Origin: an uncultured Bdellovibrio sp.
Lineage (GTDB): Bacteria > Bdellovibrionota > Bdellovibrionia > Bdellovibrionales > Bdellovibrionaceae
DNA length: 21,051 nucleotides
NCBI RefSeq assembly: GCF_946478835.1
Contig: NZ_CAMLDV010000050.1
Location: 1 to 21,051 of the forward strand
Direction: 5' to 3'
Shown piece after piece: positions 7,501 through 13,417 of the stretch; position 1 is the first letter of the stretch; each line of letters opens with the position of its first letter. Both the position numbers and the translations under genes were made by a program. Below the pieces are notes generated by a model. That model saw only the letters and a list, made by a program, of their open reading frames with translations. It was not told where the DNA came from and did not search any database.

Positions 7501-8121
7501 ATGAGATTCATAGCTTTTGACTTAGAGACCACTGGTACTGTTCCCGGAGTAGATCAAATCGTTGAAATTGGAGCCGTGCGCTTCATTGACGGTCAACCTG
7601 AAGCGATCTTCGCAACCCTCGTAGATCCACAACGTCCGATCCCACCAGGCGCTTCTGCGGTCAATGGTATCTCTGATGAAATGGTGAAGGGTAAGCCGCT
7701 TATTGAAAGCCTTCTTCCTTCATTGGCAGAGTTCTGCGGCGATGACGTACTTGTCGCTCACAATGCTCCTTTCGATGCGCAATTTCTTACTGCTGATATC
7801 AAAAAGTATGAAACAAGCGCCCCTAAAGGTTTGATCCTCGATACGCTTCCTATCGCAAGAAAAGTATTCCCGGGTCTTCCAAACTACAAACTAGGAACTC
7901 TAGTTCAGCATTTGAAAATTCCAACAACAGATTTCCACAGAGCTGAAGAAGATGCTTCTTACTGCGGTCACTTGTTCTTCCAGATGATGAAAAGAATTTC
8001 TATCGGAGGCCAACCTCCACAAGTAGCAAACCTTGTTGCATTGACAGGAAAACCAGAACTTCGTTTCCCACAAATCGTCAGACAACCAAAACAAATGGAT
8101 CTTTTCGGAAGCCTTGTTTAG
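7501..8121 (+). CDS. dnaQ: DnaQ-like 3'-5' exonuclease (Pol III epsilon family)
   Basis: A DEDDh exonuclease of 206 residues. Exo I is FDLETTG (Asp7, Glu9), Exo II is AHNAPFDAQF (Asp92) and Exo III is HRAEEDA (His146, Asp151), so all catalytic residues are present. It could be the proofreading subunit of DNA polymerase III or a related repair/RNA exonuclease; size and C-terminus favour the former. QMDLF (198-202), five residues from the end, matches the bacterial beta-clamp-binding pentapeptide QxxLF. The start at 7501 is chosen because the fold begins immediately after it; an upstream in-frame codon at 7465 would lie in the -35 box. It is followed by a strong terminator. Confidence 0.85.
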   Translation: MRFIAFDLETTGTVPGVDQIVEIGAVRFIDGQPEAIFATLVDPQRPIPPGASAVNGISDEMVKGKPLIESLLPSLAEFCGDDVLVAHNAPFDAQFLTADIKKYETSAPKGLILDTLPIARKVFPGLPNYKLGTLVQHLKIPTTDFHRAEEDASYCGHLFFQMMKRISIGGQPPQVANLVALTGKPELRFPQIVRQPKQMDLFGSLV

Positions 8122-8133
8122 TTTCGAAAAAAT

Positions 8134-8167
8134 AAAAAGCCTGCGCGATTTTCGGCAGGCTTTTTTT
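8134..8167. terminator. Bidirectional intrinsic terminator between dnaQ and the GNAT gene
   Basis: GCCTGC (8139-8144) pairs with GCAGGC (8155-8160). Five A's precede the stem and seven T's follow it, so it can stop transcripts from both convergent genes. Confidence 0.9.
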
Positions 8168-8190
8168 GAATCTAGTTTTTATACAAATAA

Positions 8191-8727
8191 CTAACGTAGA
8201 AGCTTACCGAAGATCATCGAATCCCGAAATCGACCGTTTTCTATACAGTCTTGAAGTAAAAGTCCTTCATAAGAAAAACCATTTCTTTTAGCAACGCTGA
8301 TTGAGCGACTGTTTTCCCTATCACAGTTAATTACAGCTTTGTTGAAACCCAAACGTTTCATTTCAGACAAAACCAACTGAAGAGCTTCGCTGACAAATCC
8401 CTTTCCTTCCTCTCCTTTTTCAATACCATAACCAACCTCTGCCTTGTGGTCTGAGTAAGAAATCGTGTGAATATGAATAGAGCCAATAGCGATATTCTCT
8501 TTTAAGATGAGATAATTAATTTCTTGGAAGTTTTCTTCGGGAGTAGTTGTAATATGTTTGGCGACGTCTTCTAAGGATTCTACCCAAGAATAATTTACCC
8601 CGCCCAAGTTATGATCACGTTGGATATAATCGAAAACCTGCTGCGTATATTTGGGGCTACTTATCACGAGCTGAATACGTGATCCCTGCAAAGCATCGGC
8701 AAAGGGCTTTTTCTCTAGCTTTTCCAT
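8191..8727 (-). CDS. GNAT-family N-acetyltransferase, RimJ/RimL-like
   Basis: The 178-residue protein has the GNAT layout: beta strands leading to EVGYGIEKGEEGKGFVSEAL (about 109-128), where EEGKGF stands for the acetyl-CoA pyrophosphate-binding Q/RxxGxG/A loop, and then AVINCDRENSRSISVAKRNGF, typical of the C-terminal half in RimJ/RimL-type enzymes acting on protein N-termini or small amines. The substrate is not predictable. The ATG at 8727 gives a complete domain; its SD is weak. It stands alone, converging on dnaQ through a shared terminator, with the unusual 409-bp intergenic segment upstream. Confidence 0.88.
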   Translation of the reverse strand: MEKLEKKPFADALQGSRIQLVISSPKYTQQVFDYIQRDHNLGGVNYSWVESLEDVAKHITTTPEENFQEINYLILKENIAIGSIHIHTISYSDHKAEVGYGIEKGEEGKGFVSEALQLVLSEMKRLGFNKAVINCDRENSRSISVAKRNGFSYEGLLLQDCIENGRFRDSMIFGKLLR

Positions 8728-8764
8728 GGACGAAATAAATCACTTACCAAAGAATTTGTCTACT

Positions 8765-8781
8765 AGTGGCACTAGGACCGC
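8765..8781 (+). repeat. Left arm of a 17-nt inverted repeat
   Basis: AGTGGCACTAGGACCGC is complementary to 9021-9037, with 16 Watson-Crick pairs and one G-U pair. It overlaps a small local dyad, CTAGTGGCACTAG (8763-8775). The partner lies 239 nt away. Confidence 0.7.
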
Positions 8782-8880
8782 CTCGTCCTTGATGATTTCC
8801 AGAGTTTTAAGCTCAGCTCACCCGCTAGCCGATACTTGTCTGTTTTTGCGCCTTAAGCCTTATGGGGATTTATGGGTTCT

Positions 8881-8979
8881 CTAACTACATGAACTGATTA
8901 ATAAAAATAAAATCAGCAGAAGTAGTTTAAGAAATTCCTTAAACTGCCGAAAAGAATCATGTTGTGTGGTTCTTTTCAT
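8881..8979 (-). CDS. Micro-lipoprotein, 32 aa, lipobox at its extreme C-terminus
   Basis: The ATG at 8979-8977 is preceded by AAGGAG (8991-8986) with a 6-nt gap, the best SD in this part of the window. The product is a long polar n-region (MKRTTQHDSFRQFKEFLK), a Leu/Ile-rich core (LLLLILFLLI) and ISSC, which fits a lipobox, with Cys31 followed by a single Ser and TAG. If processed by signal peptidase II, only a lipidated Cys-Ser would remain. Otherwise it is a small membrane peptide. It resembles entericidin- or lysis-type small lipoproteins in style only; I claim no homology. It lies between the two inverted arms. Confidence 0.5.
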   Translation of the reverse strand: MKRTTQHDSFRQFKEFLKLLLLILFLLISSCS

Positions 8980-9014
8980 AAGAGTCTCCTTCGCAGAGGA
9001 AAACTCTCATCCAT

Positions 9015-9048
9015 AAGAAAGCGGTCCTAGTGCCGCTTTCTTTATTTT
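9015..9048 (+). terminator. Intrinsic terminator, also right arm of the inverted repeat
   Basis: AAGAAAGCGG (9015-9024) pairs perfectly over 10 bp with CCGCTTTCTT (9033-9042), loop TCCTAGTG, followed by TATTTT on the plus strand. On the minus strand it lies about 95 nt after the nadE stop and could terminate nadE, though its U tract there is poorer. Bases 9021-9037 are also the right arm complementary to 8765-8781, so the two pairings exclude each other. Confidence 0.75.
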
Positions 9049-9067
9049 GCAATGATCATCACAAAAT
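9044..9067. promoter_or_regulatory. 24-bp dyad, possible operator
   Basis: ATTTTG, two bases, ATGATCAT, two bases, CAAAAT form a symmetric site centred between 9055 and 9056, with 20 of 24 positions in dyad symmetry. It directly follows the terminator. No T-run follows, so a protein-binding site is more likely than a terminator. Confidence 0.35.
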
Positions 9068-9136
9068 CAGATCTTCTTAAATTTTGATGGATTGATAATC
9101 CAATTTGAATTTCGGACATTCGGTGCAGTCGATTTT

Positions 9137-10486
9137 TTATTCTTTCGCTTTGTGAGCGATCGGATAACGGCGTCCACGTCCAAACGAATGCTTCGATACT
9201 TTTAAAATCGGTGGTGCTTGCCAACGCTTAAACTCTGTTCGCATAAGCACTGGTAATAACCATTTATCCGTTTCTGTTTTCGCCGCGCCCGATTCTTCCA
9301 CCAAATGCTGAACGGACTTATCCAACTTTACATATGGGGGAAGCGTGTCTTCATCTTTTTGATCCGGACGAAGTTCCGCTGACGGTGCGCGATCAATGAT
9401 CTCTTGTGGAATCACTTCACCTTGTTGGTTGTAGTATTTTGCTAAAGCATAAACTTGTTCTTTAGTGAGATCTCCAAGAGGAGCTAAACCTCCGCACATA
9501 TCTCCATACAGCGTCGAATAGCCAGCAGCATATTCGCTTTTATTGCTCGTTGTGAGAAGAAGACTGTTTTCTTTGTTGGAATAAGCCATCAAAGTAATTC
9601 CACGAAGACGCGCTTGCAGATTTTCGTGAACAATTCCGAAACCCGAAAGGTCGATTCCTTTTTCAAGAGCGCTCACCACGTTTTCATACATTGATTTCAT
9701 CTCTACAACTTTGAAATCAACACCCAGATTTTTTGCCAAGCCTTCTGCCAACGTCAAACTTTGTGGAGCATTGTATGGCCCCGGAAGACCCAAGGTTACT
9801 ACTTGCGAGGGACCCAGAGCATCGACCGCTAAAGCCGCTACCACAGCGGAATCAATGCCTCCGCTAAGACCTAAATGAATTTTCTGAAGGCCGGTTTTTT
9901 TGCAGAAATCGCGGATACCTAAAACAAGGGCCCGACGAAGTTCTTCCACTGTCTCAAGTTTTGCAGTTTTATTCCAAACTTCGAGAGTCTCAATATCGAT
10001 GACATTGATGTCTTCTTCAAATTGCTGGCACGTCAAAACTTTCTTGCCTTTTTTATCGATAACAAAACTTCCACCATCAAAGATGATTTCGTCTTGAGCG
10101 CCCACAAGATTCACATACATCATCGGTGCTTTGAAATACGCTGCGGTTTTTCCGACGACGTATTCCCGTTGCTTCATTTTTCCAACGAAGTAAGGAGACG
10201 CACTAAGATTGATGACCATATCGATCTTTTGTCTTTTCACTTTTGCCAACGGGTTTTCGCTGTAAGGAGAATTCCCTTTAGCATCAGGCCAAGCCCAGAT
10301 ATCTTCACAGATAGTAAGGAAAAACTTTTTCCCCTTCCACGAAAAATAATTTTTAGAAAAATCACCGGGCTCAATAAAGCGCGCTTCATCAAACACGTCA
10401 CCCGTCGGCAAAAGTTGTTTGTGGAAGAAGCGAGGCTTTTGTCCCTTAGCTACAAAGACAGCGCTGGTGTAGTAAGGACGACCCAT
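9137..10486 (-). CDS. nadE: Glutamine-dependent NAD+ synthetase, larger C-terminal part (split gene)
   Basis: NadE makes NAD+ from deamido-NAD+, ATP and ammonia drawn from glutamine. This 449-residue part holds the rest of the nitrilase-type glutaminase domain, with the catalytic Lys (HKQLLPTGDVFDE) and Cys (LTICEDIW), then the synthetase domain with the PP-loop LGLSGGIDSAVVAAL, TTSNKSEYAAGYSTLYGD and LRPDQKDEDTLPPY. The glutaminase Glu is encoded in the upstream part (10490-10756), separated by one in-frame TAA and one AAA codon. The ATG at 10486 could allow re-initiation but has only a weak purine stretch upstream. The synthetase domain appears intact; glutamine use would need both parts. 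NadD, the preceding enzyme in the pathway, is encoded at 17493-18524. Confidence 0.85.
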   Translation of the reverse strand: MGRPYYTSAVFVAKGQKPRFFHKQLLPTGDVFDEARFIEPGDFSKNYFSWKGKKFFLTICEDIWAWPDAKGNSPYSENPLAKVKRQKIDMVINLSASPYFVGKMKQREYVVGKTAAYFKAPMMYVNLVGAQDEIIFDGGSFVIDKKGKKVLTCQQFEEDINVIDIETLEVWNKTAKLETVEELRRALVLGIRDFCKKTGLQKIHLGLSGGIDSAVVAALAVDALGPSQVVTLGLPGPYNAPQSLTLAEGLAKNLGVDFKVVEMKSMYENVVSALEKGIDLSGFGIVHENLQARLRGITLMAYSNKENSLLLTTSNKSEYAAGYSTLYGDMCGGLAPLGDLTKEQVYALAKYYNQQGEVIPQEIIDRAPSAELRPDQKDEDTLPPYVKLDKSVQHLVEESGAAKTETDKWLLPVLMRTEFKRWQAPPILKVSKHSFGRGRRYPIAHKAKE

Positions 10487-10489
10487 TTT

Positions 10490-10756
10490 TTATGGATTCT
10501 TTGTGATAAGACCAAAAATAACGCCGATATCTTTAGGAATTTTTTTAATGAGAGCCTTGAGTTCCGCTTCTTGTTTCGCAACAAGTTTCGAACGCTCCAA
10601 AAGATCAAAGGGATGATAACCAAAAAGCGCGCATTCAGGAAAAACAACAAGCTCGCACTTGCGTTGTTGTGCAAGATGGATGAACTCCAGAATTTTTTCT
10701 TTGTTAAATTCAAAATCAGCTAAGGTCGGATTGATTTGTGCTAAGGCGATTCTCAT
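10490..10756 (-). CDS. nadE: NAD+ synthetase, N-terminal part of the glutaminase domain (ends at an in-frame TAA)
   Basis: These 88 residues are the start of NadE: MRIALAQINPTLADF is the typical nitrilase-fold opening, and VVFPECALFGYHPFDLL carries the catalytic Glu of the Glu-Lys-Cys triad. Translation stops at TAA (10492-10490) after LITKNP. The same frame resumes at once (AAA, then ATG at 10486) with GRPYYTSAVFVAKG, which is normally the next beta strand. The two starts are 270 nt apart, a multiple of three, so this is a nonsense codon and not a frameshift. With the stop read through the protein would be 539 residues, the family's normal length. The start overlaps the DUF2203 gene by ATGA. 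Confidence 0.8.
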   Translation of the reverse strand: MRIALAQINPTLADFEFNKEKILEFIHLAQQRKCELVVFPECALFGYHPFDLLERSKLVAKQEAELKALIKKIPKDIGVIFGLITKNP

Positions 10757-11118
10757 TCAACCAATATACGCCCAGAAAAGCCGTCTTGGTAGCCATGCCA
10801 GTGATTAATTTCTGTTTCTGGAAACTTCCAGCAATAATATCCTTCGGCATTATCAAAGTCGGCCATCCAAAGGCCTTTAGGCTCGGCCCCCAACTTTTGG
10901 ACCTTCACTTGCCAACGATCAATAATGGCATTGATTTGTTCTTCGATAATAGCCACGGATGGATGAGACTTGTCCGAGAAAGCCTCGATTCTGTTCAAGT
11001 GAACTTTGACTTCGCGGCTGGACTCTTCCGTCATGCGATAGATGATGGGCAAAAGAAGACGTGCTTCCTGCAACGTAAATGTTTTCTTGCGATTGATTTC
11101 AACCACATTCTCTAGCAC
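10753..11118 (-). CDS. DUF2203 family protein
   Basis: The 121-residue protein matches the DUF2203 pattern: KTFTLQEARLLLPII at the N-terminus, a helical middle, and the signature GLWMADFDNAEGYYCWKF followed by INHWHGYQDGFSGR near the C-terminus. The family's function is unknown; the conserved Trp/His/Asp pattern near the end is striking. The GTG at 11118 is supported by GGGGGA about 6 nt upstream. Its TGA overlaps the nadE ATG by four bases, so translation of the two is coupled. Confidence 0.85.
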   Translation of the reverse strand: MLENVVEINRKKTFTLQEARLLLPIIYRMTEESSREVKVHLNRIEAFSDKSHPSVAIIEEQINAIIDRWQVKVQKLGAEPKGLWMADFDNAEGYYCWKFPETEINHWHGYQDGFSGRILVE

Positions 11119-11147
11119 GAACCATCCCCCATCAATGTCGATGAGGC

Positions 11148-11176
11148 TGTATCCATTAAAGACGGATGTGTTTCAA
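11148..11176 (-). promoter_or_regulatory. Possible promoter of the DUF2203-nadE operon
   Basis: On the minus strand TTGAAA (11176-11171), 17 nt, GATACA (11153-11148). A start near 11141 leaves a leader of about 23 nt containing the GGGGGA ribosome binding site. Confidence 0.4.
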
Positions 11177-11202
11177 GGAATTAAAGCGATAACAGACAAC
11201 TT

Positions 11203-11226
11203 AAGAATTTCTATGAAGAATTTCTA
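11203..11226. repeat. Tandem direct repeat of an 11-mer, 13-nt period
   Basis: AAGAATTTCTA occurs at 11203-11213 and again at 11216-11226. It lies just after the end of the Flp-like gene and 27 nt upstream of the candidate promoter of the DUF2203 gene. Confidence 0.6.
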
Positions 11227-11241
11227 AACGCAATGCACAGA

Positions 11242-12114
11242 TTATTTCTCGCCACTTTTGGACATTTGCAGCGCTTGACCGCCAATGAAAATCACAAGCG
11301 CGATCACGATCCCGGCGATGAATAAATAACGTATAAAATTTCCAATAGTCAGAGGCGGAGCGTCTTCGATTTGAACCTTTTTTTCAGGGGGTTTGACTGC
11401 AATTTTTTTAGGAGGCGTTTCTAAACCCTCGCCCGCGGACATAATGTGCGCTGTTCCCTCTGCTTTTTTCTCTAACTTTTTTCTTTCAGCTTCGGTGAGT
11501 CCGGTAATGGCCACAGCGCGACGCTTTTGCATTTGCACGACACGATTTCCGCCATTGCTACTGCGAAAGAAGCTACCGCCACCACCGTTCTCCAGCGCGA
11601 TTTCTACAACTTTGCCGCCACCGGCGCTGTCGCTGGTTTCCATTCCACGAGAAGCACGACGTCTGCTCGCTATGTAACGACCTCCTCCGCGCGAAGCCGA
11701 GCCCGCATAACTGCTGGAAGAGCCGCCACTGGAAGAACTGTCAGAACTGGAATTGCCGCCATTTTTTGAAGAATCTTTACCGTCGCCTGACGAACCTTTT
11801 CCGCCATTGTTGATGGGAGGACGTCCTGCGGTCATCGAGCCTTTTTGGAATTTCTTTTCACACTCAGAATCTTCGTCAACAGTGGAGGGAGTTTCAGAAC
11901 CAAAAGAGGGCAGCTCTCCATATTCAAGAAGACAACCCACGTATTTTCCCATGTAATTATTTACGAATTCTCCGAACGGCTTAAAGATTTGATTCATCAA
12001 TGCAAGAATCAAAGAGACCGTAATAACCAGCATCAGGATGTACTCGATAAGAGCCTGTCCCTGATTATTTTCTAGTCTAGCTGTAAATTGAGATTTCTTC
12101 ACTCGCGAGAGCAT
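11242..12114 (-). CDS. Flp/TadE-like prepilin-type protein with Gly/Ser-rich domain and C-terminal TM
   Basis: The N-terminus NNQGQALIEYILMLVITVSLILALM contains GQALIEY, the G/xxxxEY pattern cut by TadV-type prepilin peptidase in Flp pilins, followed by a hydrophobic helix. Ordinary Flp pilins are far shorter. Here a cysteine-containing segment (CLLEYG, SECEKK) is followed by a Gly/Ser/Asn-rich stretch (about 100-145), Arg/Gly-rich and Lys/Glu segments, and a second TM helix near the C-terminus (YLFIAGIVIALVIFIGGQAL). The 290-residue product may be a membrane-spanning pseudopilin-related envelope protein; no tad genes are in view. There is no SD, and a -10-like TATTAT lies 7 nt before the ATG. 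Confidence 0.7.
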   Translation of the reverse strand: MLSRVKKSQFTARLENNQGQALIEYILMLVITVSLILALMNQIFKPFGEFVNNYMGKYVGCLLEYGELPSFGSETPSTVDEDSECEKKFQKGSMTAGRPPINNGGKGSSGDGKDSSKNGGNSSSDSSSSGGSSSSYAGSASRGGGRYIASRRRASRGMETSDSAGGGKVVEIALENGGGGSFFRSSNGGNRVVQMQKRRAVAITGLTEAERKKLEKKAEGTAHIMSAGEGLETPPKKIAVKPPEKKVQIEDAPPLTIGNFIRYLFIAGIVIALVIFIGGQALQMSKSGEK

Positions 12115-12126
12115 TTAGGTCATAAT
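12098..12126 (+). promoter_or_regulatory. Promoter of the secreted TPR gene, probably leaderless
   Basis: TTCACT (12098-12103), 17 nt, CATAAT (12121-12126), then 7 nt to the ATG at 12134; no SD. The -35 lies inside the start of the divergent gene. Confidence 0.5.
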
Positions 12127-12150
12127 ACAACACATGATGAATGGACTGAA
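12122..12150 (-). promoter_or_regulatory. Promoter of the Flp-like gene, overlapping the divergent one
   Basis: On the minus strand TTCAGT (12150-12145), 17 nt, TATTAT (12127-12122), then 7 nt to the ATG at 12114. The -10 shares five base pairs with the plus-strand -10. Confidence 0.45.
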
Positions 12151-13417
12151 TTTCAATCGTTCCTTATTTACTCTGTTCTTGTCTTTTGTCTCATTATTGG
12201 TCGTTGGGACGGCTTCCGCCCAGACTTCGGGACAGGCCAAGGACGAGTTCTCTCTCTTCGAAGAAGATCTTAAAGACCTTCCAAAAAAAGACACAAAACC
12301 GGCCGCTAAAAAGACTCAAGCTCCAGCTGCGACGGCAAAACCATCACCGGCACCCTCAGTGACTCCGACAGCGACGGCTTCTCCCGCTGCAACACCGGCT
12401 GTATCTGCGGAACCCGCGACAGCTCCGGTCGTTAGCCACTCAGAAACAGCGGACGAAAAAATTGAACGTCTTAAAAAAGAAATTCGCAGCAGCCCTAAGA
12501 ATGTCGGTCTTATTGGAGAACTTGCCGAAGAACTTTACAAAAAAGAGGAGTACGAAAAGGTCACTCTACTTTTGTGGAAGCACGTGGATAAAATTGATCG
12601 CAAAGGTTTGGTCCTTCTTGCAAAGGCTCACGAAAAACGCAAAGAGCCCAATGAAATGATTCGCGCTTTGAATGTGCTTATCGGTAAAGATGAAAAAGAT
12701 TACGAAGCCTACAGCTTAATGGGTAACGCCTACGTTCTTGCCAGAAAAACCAAGGACGCGATGGAGTCTTATAAAAAAGCCGTTGAGCTTAATAACAAAT
12801 ACGAGCCTGCTTATGACGGTTTGATTGCTCTTTATGAAGATCGCGAACCACCTAACTTGTATGAACTTCGCATTCTTTACCAAGACATGATCGATAGTAT
12901 CGGACCACGCCCGATCTACTTGCGCAAACTGTGCGAGATCAACACTTTGGATGGCACTTATGAACCTGCAATCCAGATGTGTAAGGATGCCATTCAGAAA
13001 GACCCTAAAATCGCCGACCCTTACGTTTATTTGGGCGTTTGCTACAAAGGCATGGGTGAAGACGAGAAGGCTTTAAAAGCGCTTAAAAAGGCGTCTATCG
13101 ACTTCCCCAAATCGGAGCTTGCGCAATACCACTACGGGAAGGTTCTCGAAGAACAAAAGAGTTATGTCGACGCGATGAAAGTTTATAAAGCCGGCACAGA
13201 GGCTGATCCCAAAGCGGCGCGCTCCTGGTTGGGGCTTGCGACTTCTTCCTTTGAAATTAGAAAGTATGAATTGGCACTATTGGCTTTTAAAAACGCGTGC
13301 AAGTTCGACAAAAAAAATGCGGTGGCCTTTAGAAGAGCCACCACAGTATTAAGAAACGCTAAAAATTCTCAATGGATTGGCAAGTTCGAACACGAATCCG
13401 AAACTTGCACTTTTTAG
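12134..13417 (+). CDS. Secreted TPR-repeat protein
   Basis: A Sec signal peptide (LFTLFLSFVSLLVVGTASA, cleaved before QTSG) is followed by a short acidic segment, a Lys/Ala/Pro/Thr-rich linker (about 55-108), and tetratricopeptide repeats from about 110 to the end. Examples are YSLMGNAYVLARKTKDAMES, YVYLGVCYKGMGEDEKALKA and WLGLATSSFEIRKYELALLA. Such proteins usually scaffold periplasmic complexes; the partner is unknown. Either ATG 12134 or ATG 12137 could be used. There is no SD. The 3' end overlaps the convergent rimO stop by four bases with no terminator between them. Confidence 0.85.
   Translation: MMNGLNFNRSLFTLFLSFVSLLVVGTASAQTSGQAKDEFSLFEEDLKDLPKKDTKPAAKKTQAPAATAKPSPAPSVTPTATASPAATPAVSAEPATAPVVSHSETADEKIERLKKEIRSSPKNVGLIGELAEELYKKEEYEKVTLLLWKHVDKIDRKGLVLLAKAHEKRKEPNEMIRALNVLIGKDEKDYEAYSLMGNAYVLARKTKDAMESYKKAVELNNKYEPAYDGLIALYEDREPPNLYELRILYQDMIDSIGPRPIYLRKLCEINTLDGTYEPAIQMCKDAIQKDPKIADPYVYLGVCYKGMGEDEKALKALKKASIDFPKSELAQYHYGKVLEEQKSYVDAMKVYKAGTEADPKAARSWLGLATSSFEIRKYELALLAFKNACKFDKKNAVAFRRATTVLRNAKNSQWIGKFEHESETCTF

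Larger units (their letters stand above)
8728..9136. other. Long intergenic segment between nadE and the GNAT gene
   Basis: These 409 bp hold no ORF longer than 60 codons that I believe. They contain an inverted pair of 17-nt arms (8765-8781 and 9021-9037), a terminator overlapping the right arm, a 32-codon lipoprotein-like ORF on the minus strand and a 24-bp dyad (9044-9067). They could represent a small MITE-like element, a regulatory RNA, or a minor gene with its control region. Confidence 0.6.

Noticed and set aside
8862..8897. 11-codon plus-strand ORF (MGIYGFSNYMN)
   Set aside because: No SD and too short to support.
8925..8979. Hairpins on the plus strand (AGTTTAAG/CTTAAACT and GAAAAGAA/TTCTTTTC) as a small RNA
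   Set aside because: They fall inside the minus-strand micro-ORF with a strong SD, and no plus-strand promoter was found. A small RNA is not excluded, but the ORF explains more.
10487..10492. Frameshift in nadE
   Set aside because: The N- and C-terminal parts are in the same frame (starts 270 nt apart). The interruption is one TAA codon, not an indel.
10022..10723. 233-codon plus-strand ORF
   Set aside because: Antisense to nadE; its composition fits a shadow frame and there is no SD.
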